Shown piece after piece: positions 35,670 through 45,600 of a DNA stretch of 64,000 nucleotides (the first letter of the stretch is position 1; every line of letters starts with the position of its first letter). Location: assembly GCF_002743255.1 (NCBI RefSeq), contig NZ_PDYY01000002.1, positions 62,001 through 126,000 of the forward strand, read 5' to 3'. Source of the stretch: Sporosarcina sp. P2 (lineage in GTDB: Bacteria > Bacillota > Bacilli > Bacillales_A > Planococcaceae). The position numbers and the translations under genes were made by a program. The notes beneath the pieces were generated by a model that worked only from the letters and a program-made list of their open reading frames with translations, had not been told where the DNA came from and did not search any database.

Positions 35670-35795
35670 TTATTTTCCCTGCTCCGCCAAATACTCTGCA
35701 ACCGACACTTGATACTGCTTCGGCAAGCTGTCAATCTTCCGCGCCCCGGCCTTTACTAGCAACGCATACACCGGAACCATATATTGATGAACCAT
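35670..35795 (-). CDS. xkdX: XkdX family protein
   Basis: A 41-residue protein (MVHQYMVPVYALLVKAG ... LPKQYQVSVAEYLAEQGK). Short proteins with this pattern, placed directly after the tail-fibre gene, are the XkdX family of PBSX-like phages. It overlaps the preceding small gene (TAATG). Role unknown. Confidence 0.75.
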   Translation of the reverse strand: MVHQYMVPVYALLVKAGARKIDSLPKQYQVSVAEYLAEQGK

Positions 35796-35974
35796 TACTC
35801 AGCTCCCCCTTTCTCATCATGCTTCGCTGTCAGCATATCAATCTGCTCCTGCATGCCTGCCATTGCCTGCAGCATGATAAGAACAGTTTCATCCATCTGC
35901 TCAGGAACTTCGGGAAAGGCAGGCTCCAATGGACCAAGTGATCCGTCAGACTGTCGTCGTCTAACCATAATCAT
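35795..35974 (-). CDS. Small tail-fibre-associated protein (XkdW position)
   Basis: A 59-residue protein beginning MIMVRRRQSDGSLGPLEPAF and ending in a helix with repeated Met-Gln (MLQAMAGMQEQIDML). Its start overlaps the stop of the receptor-binding protein gene (ATGA) with GGGGGCG upstream. Position corresponds to XkdW; sequence similarity is too short to be sure. Confidence 0.6.
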   Translation of the reverse strand: MIMVRRRQSDGSLGPLEPAFPEVPEQMDETVLIMLQAMAGMQEQIDMLTAKHDEKGGAE

Positions 35975-37503
35975 TGTGTCAACGCCCCCGATACTTTAAG
36001 GATTGGCTTGTCGCCTGTCCAAGACAGCTTGATAGCGATTTTTTCAGCCGGCGAGTCGGCACGGAACTTGAAGAAGTCTTCCACAGTACCAACATTCGCA
36101 GGTCCAGATGAATCAAGCGTCATTGGTTTGAACTGTTCTTGCTCCGTTCCGTTCGTCATACTGATTTCTGCAGTGATAGATTGTGTTGCATCTCTCTCAA
36201 TCCACATTAAAACACCTTGTGCTGAACCGGCTGGGGGTACGATTGTGTACCGTTGTACGGATTTGGCTAAAGGCGTTAGGTTAGCTTGCTTATTTATTTT
36301 ACGGGTTAACGATGTTTTGAAGTTGTACGAATCAATTGTTTCAACAACGATTGTATTCTCACCATCTTTTAAAATGGATAATAGTAAATCGAACGACCAA
36401 TTTCCATCTTTGCCACGATAGACTTCAGTAGCCAGGCCACTGTTTAATTTGTAGGAAACGACTACTTCATTACCGTCCGGATCGGATGTGGAGCCGGTAA
36501 ATGTAACCTTATCGGCATTAATTAAATTGGAAATAGAATCAAACGGATTGATTGTTAGTTTTGGTGGACGGTTCGGGACGACATAAAAGGTTCGTTCAGC
36601 AATTTCAGATTTGCCCCCCTTATTGTCCTCAGCCCAAACTTTAAGCTTGTGTGCAACGCCTTCGGCCAATGCACCTGTCAAAGCAGTGCCGTCAGGAAGA
36701 TGCAATTTGCCTGCCTTGAATGTCAGCTGCTCGGAAAACGGAATAGGATTGACACCATCTGTGATACGTGTTTGGATAGGTCGTGGTGTACTGTTGTTAA
36801 TTTGATAGTACACATTTACGATGTCGTTTTTATCCGTGTCTTTCGCGTTGCCGTCTACTAAGAACGTGTCGTTTTCGTACAGCGTAAGATTGTTCGGCGT
36901 TTGCAATGACACCGTCGGACTACTGTTGGATATCATCTTGCCGTCGCTGTCTACCATTAGGTTTGATTTAAGAACGAGTGCTGGTTGTTTCCATTTCGGA
37001 TTTGAAGTAAGTGTATAGCTTGTTTTCCCTCTCCCTGTGGATTGGTTAAAAGGACTTTCCGAACCATCTAAATAATGATGTTGCGATGTATTCAGTCGAT
37101 TTAAAAGCCATGCAGTCTTGCCTGGAATATACGGTATATTCCCGCCGTACCGAACGCCGTATTTCCGCATCTCACTAAGTGTTAAAAGCCCCACATAAGC
37201 AGAAATTTGAAAATCGCTTTCCCCTGACGTACCATCTTCTGTTTGACCCACATTCCATGTAGCCTTTATCAGCATGCTTTTTACATCGGAACTCAATGCG
37301 TTGAAAAATGTTGTGTTAAGAGTTGCTCCTGTTCCTTTTAATTCGGAATAAAAACCATTATCTCCATAATAGAATGCTCCATCATATAGATAATCTGCCC
37401 ACACTATTTTTGTTCCTTCAATTCCATGCTCTACTACATAGCACTTATGACCATCTAAATATATTGTATCCCCCGAAACTTTTTGTGATAACGGCATCAC
37501 CAT
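35971..37503 (-). CDS. Tail fibre / receptor-binding protein
   Basis: A 510-residue protein at the end of the tail module. Residues 1-180 resemble a DUF6273-like fold (GDTIYLDGHKCYVVEHGIEG, then YLYDGAFYYGDNGFYSEL), usual in surface proteins. Residues 195-400 contain two Ig-like/cadherin-like repeats (NDIVNVYYQIN; SDPDGNEVVVSYKLN). The C-terminal 100 residues form a beta-rich module. Likely binds the host surface and sets host range. The mosaic of a surface-protein domain with Ig repeats is unusual for PBSX-like fibres. Confidence 0.7.
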   Translation of the reverse strand: MVMPLSQKVSGDTIYLDGHKCYVVEHGIEGTKIVWADYLYDGAFYYGDNGFYSELKGTGATLNTTFFNALSSDVKSMLIKATWNVGQTEDGTSGESDFQISAYVGLLTLSEMRKYGVRYGGNIPYIPGKTAWLLNRLNTSQHHYLDGSESPFNQSTGRGKTSYTLTSNPKWKQPALVLKSNLMVDSDGKMISNSSPTVSLQTPNNLTLYENDTFLVDGNAKDTDKNDIVNVYYQINNSTPRPIQTRITDGVNPIPFSEQLTFKAGKLHLPDGTALTGALAEGVAHKLKVWAEDNKGGKSEIAERTFYVVPNRPPKLTINPFDSISNLINADKVTFTGSTSDPDGNEVVVSYKLNSGLATEVYRGKDGNWSFDLLLSILKDGENTIVVETIDSYNFKTSLTRKINKQANLTPLAKSVQRYTIVPPAGSAQGVLMWIERDATQSITAEISMTNGTEQEQFKPMTLDSSGPANVGTVEDFFKFRADSPAEKIAIKLSWTGDKPILKVSGALTQ

Positions 37504-37505
37504 AA

Positions 37506-38177
37506 TTAAACCACCTCCTCAACCGAATAAGTACCCCAAGCACCGCGACCCATCCGACTATTTTTAATTGCCGCATTACTTCGGGCAATAACTGCGCCCT
37601 TGACGTAGTTATTGACCAACGGTTGAACAGTAATCGTAGATGCAGTAACATCCGTAATTAATGTATCTTCACTATTCGTATCATCGTAAATTGTCACGTC
37701 AGTAAATTTGATAAAGCCATCTACGTTATCCACATTAAGGACTGTCGTTCCGGCAGAGCGGGGAACTGTTAGGACGGCTTTTGCAGTCTGCCTAATTAAC
37801 TTATTCGGCTCGCCATCAAACGCATCTACAAACGTGCCGCTATTCCCAGGTGCTTTGCCATCGAGTTCTTGATTGATCTGCAAACGCAAAATGTCATTGG
37901 CATGCTTGTCTAGTCGCTCATGAGACTTCGCAATCCCTTGCTCCTGATGATTCTCTCGCTTGGCAGAGTGCTTTGTACCGACCTGCAGTAACCTTGGTTT
38001 CGGCAATGGTTTATTTGTAATTGGATCCAAAATGTAATTGCCGAAACGATCGGTTAAATAGATAATCTTACCGTCTGGATCTTTCTCATAAATCACATTT
38101 CCCAATTCGTCTTGCTCCACAATCTGGTCGAGCCATTGAAACGGTACATATACATAGGGTTCAGCCAATGCTAACAC
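37506..38177 (-). CDS. Tail fibre-associated protein
   Basis: A 223-residue protein. The middle has a helical segment (SHERLDKHANDILRLQ) and the C-terminus a beta domain with VLNVDNVDGFIKFTDVTIYD and VKGAVIARSNAAIK, a pattern common in phage tail proteins that carry fibres. It overlaps the upstream gene by 17 bases. Role in fibre attachment is inferred from place. Confidence 0.6.
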   Translation of the reverse strand: MLALAEPYVYVPFQWLDQIVEQDELGNVIYEKDPDGKIIYLTDRFGNYILDPITNKPLPKPRLLQVGTKHSAKRENHQEQGIAKSHERLDKHANDILRLQINQELDGKAPGNSGTFVDAFDGEPNKLIRQTAKAVLTVPRSAGTTVLNVDNVDGFIKFTDVTIYDDTNSEDTLITDVTASTITVQPLVNNYVKGAVIARSNAAIKNSRMGRGAWGTYSVEEVV

Positions 38178-38463
38178 CTTCCTTTATGTCCAATTGAAAA
38201 AAGAACGTGACCATGAGTCCGTTCTCTCCTTTTCGGATATTCATTGTTTTCTCGCGAATCGGTCGCCCGTGTTGGTCGTGGATGTAGGTATGGGTAACAT
38301 GACCGGATTCGTCTTCTAGGTACACAAATTTCTTTAATACGTTACCTTCTATATAAGATGACGGGTGTATGGGATACTCTTCTTCAATACCGTCAATGGT
38401 AACCTTCGCACCCACCATCAGGCGCTCCCAGAATTTCAAAGTTTCTTCTTGCAATAAATTCAT
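38161..38463 (-). CDS. Hypothetical tail protein
   Basis: A 100-residue protein (LLQEETLKFWERLMVGAKVT) with a beta-rich middle. It immediately follows the DUF2313 gene with no gap. No family recognised; probably a tail or baseplate accessory protein. Confidence 0.5.
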   Translation of the reverse strand: MNLLQEETLKFWERLMVGAKVTIDGIEEEYPIHPSSYIEGNVLKKFVYLEDESGHVTHTYIHDQHGRPIREKTMNIRKGENGLMVTFFFQLDIKEGVSIG

Positions 38464-39120
38464 CTAGACTCCTCCTTCCGAACAATAAAACGTCCCGGTG
38501 ACGGGATATGGGACAATATTTGCATATGCCTTCTCTTCCGCCTCTGTTGCTGTCTTGGTTGCCACACCGCTGATTGGCTCCGTGTGGAATGTGCCTGTTA
38601 CTGCGTAGGGAACGGAGAAGGTGTATTGTTTGGTCGTAATAGTCGCTATGATTCCGTCTGCTATCGCCAAAAACAGAGCTGCTAAATGAGTAGGTTTCAT
38701 GTCCTCGATATTTTTTGTTAATTCAGCAGGCAACCACTCATTTATATCAGTCAAGGGAATTGTAATCTCCATTGCATAACGCCCCTTTATCAACCTTACA
38801 CGAGACGTTGGACTACTCAAAAAGCGATTCACTTCATTTTCGAGCACCTTATAATTTGTCGGCGTCTGACTAATTAACTTACTAATAATCTGATTGCGTC
38901 GAGCGGGAAAATCAGTAGTGATCGGGCGAATCTCCAATTCATCTTCCCACTTATCCAGCCCCCATGTAGCTGTCTCAACAAAAAATTGATTTAGCACATC
39001 ATCCATTACGCTGTTCAGCTCTTCAAAACGCCGATCGCCATCCTCCAGAATCGCGATAATTTCGGGCGACTCAGCAAAATGCTCAGGAAGATAGGATTTC
39101 ATACGTTCCAATCTATTCAT
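38464..39120 (-). CDS. xkdU: Baseplate protein, YmfQ/DUF2313 family (XkdU)
   Basis: A 218-residue protein. N-terminal RMKSYLPEHFAESPEIIAIL, then WGLDKWEDELEI and RRNQIISKLISQTPTNYKVL, are DUF2313 hallmarks; it corresponds to gpI/XkdU in the baseplate wedge. It overlaps the baseplate J gene by eight bases. The last 60 residues hold two PY[AP]VTGTF repeats. Confidence 0.88.
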   Translation of the reverse strand: MNRLERMKSYLPEHFAESPEIIAILEDGDRRFEELNSVMDDVLNQFFVETATWGLDKWEDELEIRPITTDFPARRNQIISKLISQTPTNYKVLENEVNRFLSSPTSRVRLIKGRYAMEITIPLTDINEWLPAELTKNIEDMKPTHLAALFLAIADGIIATITTKQYTFSVPYAVTGTFHTEPISGVATKTATEAEEKAYANIVPYPVTGTFYCSEGGV

Positions 39121-40162
39121 AGAGATCCACCGCCGATAAATACGGAATTTCTACGTCTTCGAGTTCCAAGTTGATCGGGAGGCCGTTGATCAGCACATCT
39201 GAATAGTCGCTGATCCACTTGTTTGCATAAAGAATATTGCTGACTGCTGCTACTTTAACAGCAGCTTTTTCGTTTAAGGGCAAGTCCTTAAATGACAAGC
39301 CTTTAAACATCAACTTCAATTCTTCTGCCACTTCAGCAGAAACAGCTTCAACCGTGTTTCCACGTAAAGAAACCTTCGCACGAATGATGATCACTTTATT
39401 CTGCGCGCTTTCGACTGTCAAGGTTGCTCCAATCGGCGCCTCGCCTTCGCCCATTCCTGGCACCGGATCGATATAGTCATTCACTGCTTGTACTAACTCA
39501 GGCGAAGCAGGCTTCATTTCGGAATTGACGATAATGACTTTTACAGTTCCTTCACCGGCCCATAACGGGAAGACTTTGGCTTTACCCACTCCCTCGACTT
39601 CCTCAGCCCATTTTTTATAATGGGCCTTGTTGGCACTGGTAGTCTTTCGTCTACGCTCAATCAAAAAGCGTTCAAGCAGAGATAGGTCCGATTCTTCTTC
39701 CTCGCCAGGGATAATGACCTCCCCAAGGATTGCGGTTTCCAACTTCGAAATGTTGCTGACTGGCAAAAGCTCCGAGTCATTCGGCGGCCGGTTGCCAATC
39801 GTGCCTTCCTCCTCACATTCAACTATTCCATTCTCGATAACCTGATAGAACAAATCATCAACAAAAAAACGCTCCCCATTCGCTACTGGAATGTTGAACG
39901 TTGCTCTTCTTTTTGCCTTTACCGCCGGATTTCTATCGACTCCCGCTTCACGCGCTCTTTTGTCCAACCATTCACCGCTGGAATCTTGCGCAAAGGCTAA
40001 TTTTAGTATCCGATCCAGCCAAATATACATCTCTGCCATTTCCATGTTATTGACGGCAACAGCTGCATAGATAATACTGCTGGTCCGCTTGTCCAAGTGC
40101 AGTGGAATCTCCGGTAAAGACTTCTCCATCAGGTGCTCAAATGTCTTATGCTCGAACATCAA
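39113..40162 (-). CDS. xkdT: Baseplate J-like protein (XkdT)
   Basis: A 349-residue gpJ-like wedge protein. It has the early WLDRILKLAFAQDSSGEWLD and AREAGVDRNPAVKAKR motifs, then KWAEEVEGVGKAKVFPLWAG and a terminal LPINLELEDVEIPYLS. The start overlaps the DUF2634 stop by four bases. Confirms a contractile tail. Confidence 0.92.
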   Translation of the reverse strand: MMFEHKTFEHLMEKSLPEIPLHLDKRTSSIIYAAVAVNNMEMAEMYIWLDRILKLAFAQDSSGEWLDKRAREAGVDRNPAVKAKRRATFNIPVANGERFFVDDLFYQVIENGIVECEEEGTIGNRPPNDSELLPVSNISKLETAILGEVIIPGEEEESDLSLLERFLIERRRKTTSANKAHYKKWAEEVEGVGKAKVFPLWAGEGTVKVIIVNSEMKPASPELVQAVNDYIDPVPGMGEGEAPIGATLTVESAQNKVIIIRAKVSLRGNTVEAVSAEVAEELKLMFKGLSFKDLPLNEKAAVKVAAVSNILYANKWISDYSDVLINGLPINLELEDVEIPYLSAVDLYE

Positions 40163-40584
40163 TACACCTCCTGGATCGATAGATAGCCCTCTACCGTGTC
40201 GACTTCAAAACTCACATATAACGAATCTTCTTTTTCTGTAATACTGAATCCATATACCCGCTCGATTCGGTCATCATAAATCAATGCTTCTTCAATTAAG
40301 CGAGGAATTTCAGATTTTTTGAAGGCGATTGTATTCTCTGGATTTTCAACACATTCGTGGACCTCTTCGCCGATTTCATCTGGATAGACCGGATGAATAA
40401 AGCGCCGGGTCCGCAGTGTTAAGTAGATAAATTGCTCAATCGCTTCTATTCCGTCTATGATTTCACTTGTAATTCGATTTGTTTTAAAGTCGTAACGAAA
40501 AGTGGCAGACGGTTCCGGTGGACTATTATCGTCAAACTCAAAGCCATCTACATCAATTTCAGGCGAAATACTCATATCTATCAC
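40159..40584 (-). CDS. xkdS: Baseplate wedge protein, DUF2634 family (XkdS)
   Basis: A 141-residue gp25-like protein. Features include FRYDFKTNRITSEIIDGIEA, then IYLTLRTRRFIHPVYPDEIG and SFEVDTVEGYLSIQEVY. Positioned between XkdR and XkdT as in PBSX. Confidence 0.9.
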   Translation of the reverse strand: MIDMSISPEIDVDGFEFDDNSPPEPSATFRYDFKTNRITSEIIDGIEAIEQFIYLTLRTRRFIHPVYPDEIGEEVHECVENPENTIAFKKSEIPRLIEEALIYDDRIERVYGFSITEKEDSLYVSFEVDTVEGYLSIQEVY

Positions 40585-40589
40585 CTCTT

Positions 40590-40973
40590 TTATTCATACC
40601 TGACCACCCGATCTGCAATGTAATAAGCCTGGCCGCCTTGCAAAGCGGTAACCAGTACTTCATCACCCGCTTTTAGCTCATCTAAGAATGTGACTTCGGC
40701 TTCTGTCATGACGATTGCTTCGTATCCATGAACATGATTATCGGCCGACATTGTAAAACCTTTGATATCACTGCTTTTTATCTGCACTTTACGTTTATGC
40801 CGGGTAAGATGCTCTGCTACAATGATGATTTCTTTCGGGATTGGCAGCTTGGAATCATTTTTTAATTGAATGACCAATTCAGGCGGCCCCTGCGTGACAA
40901 CCGCTCCCATCAATTCGACTGGGCTGTTAGCATTTACGCCTTTCAACGCATTTCTTTTAATAATATCTAACAT
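40590..40973 (-). CDS. xkdR: DUF2577 tail protein (XkdR)
   Basis: A 127-residue beta-rich protein (VNANSPVELMGAVVTQGPPE ... LKAGDEVLVTALQGGQAYYI). This is DUF2577, a small OB-like baseplate hub or spike component. One-base overlap with xkdQ. Confidence 0.88.
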   Translation of the reverse strand: MLDIIKRNALKGVNANSPVELMGAVVTQGPPELVIQLKNDSKLPIPKEIIIVAEHLTRHKRKVQIKSSDIKGFTMSADNHVHGYEAIVMTEAEVTFLDELKAGDEVLVTALQGGQAYYIADRVVRYE

Positions 40974-41950
40974 CAGGACACCTCCGGCATGGCGTTATTG
41001 TCGATCAGAACAAGTGACATGACGTGGCGATTACCGTAAAACTCGTGCACATCGCTATCAATATAGAGGATCTTGTTCAGTTCAATTTCCTTCTCAATGA
41101 CGCGCACTGGCTCGCCGCTTATTAGATCTGGAATACCTCTGGCTTCAATCGTCAGCTCCTTCTTGACGCCTTTCTTGCGCTTTAGCGCTTTATCTGCACG
41201 ATTCTTCAGCTGCGCCTTGTTGACCTTGTCCGTGACCTTCTCATAGTACTGAAGGACACCGTATTTTTTCTTTCCTTCTTCGTCTTTTGCGGTTACGGAA
41301 ATCTGCTTTTTCTCTTCGCCGGCCACCATAGTTACCTGCGTAGCTGTTTCCTCGATGCTGGTCGTGTAGTTATAATCTTCAATATTTACGCCTGTTTCTA
41401 GGACCCATACATCATCCGGCAGTTCGAGCGGGCGTAGCATAAACTTGCCCTTTTGCGAATACATGCGAAATCGCTTGCTTGTGGACTTCAGCGTTTCGAT
41501 CATTGCATCCAGGATAATGTCATACAGGTTGGTCTCGTTTTTGTGAGTCCGTGTTTTCATGACGTGCCCTGTATTTACAATAGATCCGATCGGTATTTCG
41601 AATTCTTTCAGCAGAGTGGTGGCAATCTGGTCTGCTCGCTTATTGACAAATACACGTGCTGTCTCATTGAGCAAAAGGTACTGCATGATGTCATAAGCTA
41701 CCACGGTCATCATGCCACCTTTAGTTCGGCCCCTTGCAAAGACAGTTCCGCGGAACAGCTCTTTTTTGAACCACTTGAACAGCAGCGTGTCACCCTCTTC
41801 GATTTTCACAATCTTGTGTCCTGTATTATGCTTGACAAGTATCCTGGCTTCGATTTTTCGAGCGGCATTGTAACGCTTCCCAGACCACTTAATAGACTCT
41901 GTCGGAATTTCCACTACTTCTTTAGGTGTAACCAAAAATAGCTCCATCAT
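40973..41950 (-). CDS. xkdQ: Baseplate hub protein (XkdQ/YqbQ)
   Basis: A 325-residue gpD-like hub protein with IKWSGKRYNAARKIEARILV near the start and ARVFVNKRADQIATTLLKEF in the middle. It overlaps the LysM protein gene by four bases. Confidence 0.9.
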   Translation of the reverse strand: MMELFLVTPKEVVEIPTESIKWSGKRYNAARKIEARILVKHNTGHKIVKIEEGDTLLFKWFKKELFRGTVFARGRTKGGMMTVVAYDIMQYLLLNETARVFVNKRADQIATTLLKEFEIPIGSIVNTGHVMKTRTHKNETNLYDIILDAMIETLKSTSKRFRMYSQKGKFMLRPLELPDDVWVLETGVNIEDYNYTTSIEETATQVTMVAGEEKKQISVTAKDEEGKKKYGVLQYYEKVTDKVNKAQLKNRADKALKRKKGVKKELTIEARGIPDLISGEPVRVIEKEIELNKILYIDSDVHEFYGNRHVMSLVLIDNNAMPEVS

Positions 41951-42618
41951 GATGGCAACCTCAGATTGAAACCAATATGAATCCAGCGGCCGGGCTGTTT
42001 CAGGTTGCGTTTGTCTCGCTTGATCAGCGCATCTTTATTCAGCTTCCAGATGTCATTCCAACGCTTACTGTCGTTATAGTACTTTCGAGCAATCGTGATC
42101 AGTGTCTCGCCCTTTTTCACAGTATGTGATTTAGGAACATTTTTGGTATTTGGCCTGGTCTTATTCGGTTTCTTCTGCGTTCTCGGCATCTTGCGCCGTT
42201 CAATAAATTGGTACTCTTTGAGCAACAACTCGAAGTCATAATCCCCGACATCCTTCTCGCCTTCGCGATACAGAAAATCCTCGATAGAAACAGCGTAGTT
42301 GATTGGGGTGCCCGTCACGATAAAGCGAGCAGGCTTGCCGCTGTTTTTCCATCGCTCAATCATCTTGATATAGTCCCACGGATACAGAGTCCCCGAATAC
42401 TCCGTCAGAGGAGACTCTTCGCGAGGAAAGAAAGAGCTGAAGTGAAAAGTTTTCGCGGTAGGATCCTGAATAATCGTCACTTCGCCAAGCCTTGTAATCA
42501 TCACGCTTTCGTTATCTGATCCGTTACTCACGTTTAAAACGCCTGGCATTACGGGAAAGCGCAACTTCTCTTTCCCGGTGCCAAACGTCAGCCACATTTC
42601 ATATTTGCTTTTAGACAT
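41947..42618 (-). CDS. xkdP: LysM-domain tail protein (XkdP)
   Basis: A 223-residue protein. The N-terminal 150 residues form the gpU-like part (WLTFGTGKEKLRFPVMPGV), followed by a basic linker and a C-terminal LysM domain (SHTVKKGETLITIARKYY). The LysM domain likely contacts peptidoglycan during entry. Overlaps the tape measure gene by eight bases. Confidence 0.92.
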   Translation of the reverse strand: MSKSKYEMWLTFGTGKEKLRFPVMPGVLNVSNGSDNESVMITRLGEVTIIQDPTAKTFHFSSFFPREESPLTEYSGTLYPWDYIKMIERWKNSGKPARFIVTGTPINYAVSIEDFLYREGEKDVGDYDFELLLKEYQFIERRKMPRTQKKPNKTRPNTKNVPKSHTVKKGETLITIARKYYNDSKRWNDIWKLNKDALIKRDKRNLKQPGRWIHIGFNLRLPS

Positions 42619-45600
42619 CGATCACCATCTCTCCTCCCTCGAATTCTTCGGCTAATAAAGCTTTCCGGATATATTCATATGCCACCTTGCCGACCTTCTC
42701 AGCATCCATATCGTTCGAGTAGTGATTGTCGCCTGTAATTTCTACTTTGATATCACGGATGCCGCTTCTGGATGAACCGCCTCCTCCTGCTGAAGAGGAA
42801 GTAGCAGCACGAAACTGGCTATCAGATAACGCGACCCTTTCTTCTTCAAATCCAATGCCTTCCGCATAAGCAGGGGCCTGTTTTAGATAAGATACTGTAT
42901 TTCGGTGCGACAGCACTTCCGTTCCTCTTGGAAGATTCAGCAAGGTATCTGTCGCTGGAGATAGCGCCATTCGTCCGTTCGGGAATCGCATTAATTCCTC
43001 TCCGCCACCGTCACCGACGATTGCGTCACCACCCGGATGGAACCGCGTACCTTTTGCATAAGCTTTTGGGCCACCACCGGGTGCGCTGACCGTAGGAGTT
43101 GGAACACTTGCTATACGAGCCGCCAAGTTACTCAATGCCGACTTGACCGCCGTAGCTCCTGACTGAATTCCATTCAATGTCGATACCCAACCCGACGCTT
43201 GTCCAAGTATAGAAGCGAGCCTCATGGTGTTACCGTGAAGTAACGGTCCAGATCCGGCTAATGGCATAAATGCGCCTGCTACCACAACAGATGCGGTGCC
43301 AAGTACCATACCAAGTGCCATAGTGTTCTGGTTGGCCATAGCTCCCGAAGCAGCTAATGGTAGATATGCTCCAGCTACAATCACCGTAGATTCTCCGAGT
43401 ATGAGCCCCAAGGCAGAAGTGTTCTGCGTTAGCATTGCCCCTGCGCTTTGTAGCGGGAAGAATGTGCCTGCAATCCATCCTGCAGCTTCTCCTGTCGTCA
43501 TGGTCAATGCACTGATATTATGAACCAATCCTGCTGTCGTGCCTTGTAGTGGGTAGAATGCTCCCACTACCCAGCCAGATGCTTCGCCAGTGACCATCGT
43601 TATTGCACTAATGTTGTGCACGAGTCCCTGCGTTGCTCCCTGTAACGGATAAAAGGCACCAACAATCCAACCGGATGCCTCGCCTGTTACCATGGTGATC
43701 GCACTAATATTGTGCTGCAGGCCGTCTGTCATTCCTTGGAGAGGATAGAAAGCTCCTACCACCCAACCGGCGGCTTCGCCAGTGACCATCGTGATTGCAT
43801 TAAGATTATGACTCAGCCCATCAGTGGCACCTTGTAACGGATAAAAGGCTCCCACTACCCAGCCAGACGCTTCGCCGGTCGTCATGGTGAGTGCGTCCAT
43901 ATTATGGGCTGCTCCCTGGGCTTTGTCTGCCATTGCGGATAGAGCGGCTGCTAATGCTTCAGCGTATTGGTTGAGTGCTGTGAAATCCGGAAGCTGTCCA
44001 GGAACTTCACTACCGACCGGCAAGGTCCCTCCTGCCATATTAGGCATTTCTTCCGCTTCCGCCTTTCCAGGGAAGAATCTGTCTTTGATCCAACCAGCTA
44101 CCTTTTGACCAAGATCACTGCCGATCATACTTCCTCCGAACATTCCAAGGACGCCGCCGACGGCTGTGCCAAAACCGGGTACAATGGAACCGACTGACGC
44201 TCCGATAGCGGCCCCTGTAGTTCCGCCTGCCACTGCTCCTGCAAACCCCCCTGCCGCCTCTGCTTTTTCGCCTTTAGGTGCCATAGCGATTGTAGAAGCA
44301 CCAAATAAGGTGCTTATAAGAGGGACACCCTTTACAAACTTGCCTAACTTCTCAATTCCTTTGGTTAACTTTGAATTTTTGGGGTTAAGCGTATCAACGA
44401 GACTCTTAGTTTCTTTAGAAGAACTTTTCGTTTGGCTGCCACTGACAGTTTTTTCAGCCTTTTGACTGACCGTCTTCGTTTTCTTCGTCGCGTTACCAGA
44501 TTGCTTACGATCTGCTTTCGTTGTGACAGTCTGAGGCTTAGGTGTTGTATCCCTACTCCTTGCTTCAATCCACTTTCTAAGCGGTTCAGGATAAGGTGCG
44601 GACTTAGGAGCAGGACCTGGCCATGTCTTAGTGGTAAGAACGGTTTTTGTAGTTGGTCTTGGCTGTGGTTCCGGTTTATTCTTCCGATCTTTCATCGTCT
44701 CTGTATAGGAATCTCTTTTGGGAGGTATCACAGTAGTAGGTGTAGGTCTACCGCTCGTATTGCGGCCTGATGAGTTGTTACCTTTCCCGCCAGCATTTTT
44801 ATTCGATGAATCAGATTTATGATTTCCAAAGATCGTTTTAGGTATATCAACAAAGATAGTCTTCACTAAATCCTTGATAGGCTTAAACTTCGTTAGAATG
44901 GTTGAAGCCATTCCTAATGCAATAGCATCAACTACCAAGGCACCGCCAATAGAGCCTGATTTCTGTAGCTCTTCATTTCCTGTCGCATATCCCCAAGCGG
45001 ACTTTCCTGCATCAATATTGATGTCGCGTATTTTAGCACCGATCTTCATAGATAAATCCACTGGATCAATCGCTTCTAAGAACCCTGTAATAAAGCTTTT
45101 ACCTGACGTAATACCAGCATCTACAAAAGCATTGCCAGTTTTATCAGACTCGCCACCAAGCAGTGTAAGAACAGCAGAACGAATAAAGCCACCATAAGTG
45201 CTACCAATACCTTCGCCTATACGAGCGGCATTGGCTTTACCTTTTGTTTCCCACCATTCCCCGACAACATCCTTTGTCGTGTCGGCTACTAAACGCCAGC
45301 GTGTTTCAAATGTCATATCACGGTATTTTTCCAATGATTCAAATCTAGCTTTAAAAGCAGGATCCTCTTCAAATTTCAGCTTCATTGTCTGAGTCCACTC
45401 TTTAAATTCATCCGGTTGCATTCTGGCCATAGCCTGAGCTGCATTTTCTCCAGGGAATAGTATCTTCATTTGATCTCCAATGAAATTAAAAGCCTGCTTA
45501 AACGGATTGAGTAAGTTCTTTGCAAAAACAGATCCTGACTTTTTCAGTTGTCTTGACATATCAGATAAAACGAAAGAATATTCTCCACGCCACTTCCTAA

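Noticed and set aside
43140-43906. CRISPR-like array
   Set aside because: The 96-bp periodicity has no spacers and codes for a protein repeat in frame.
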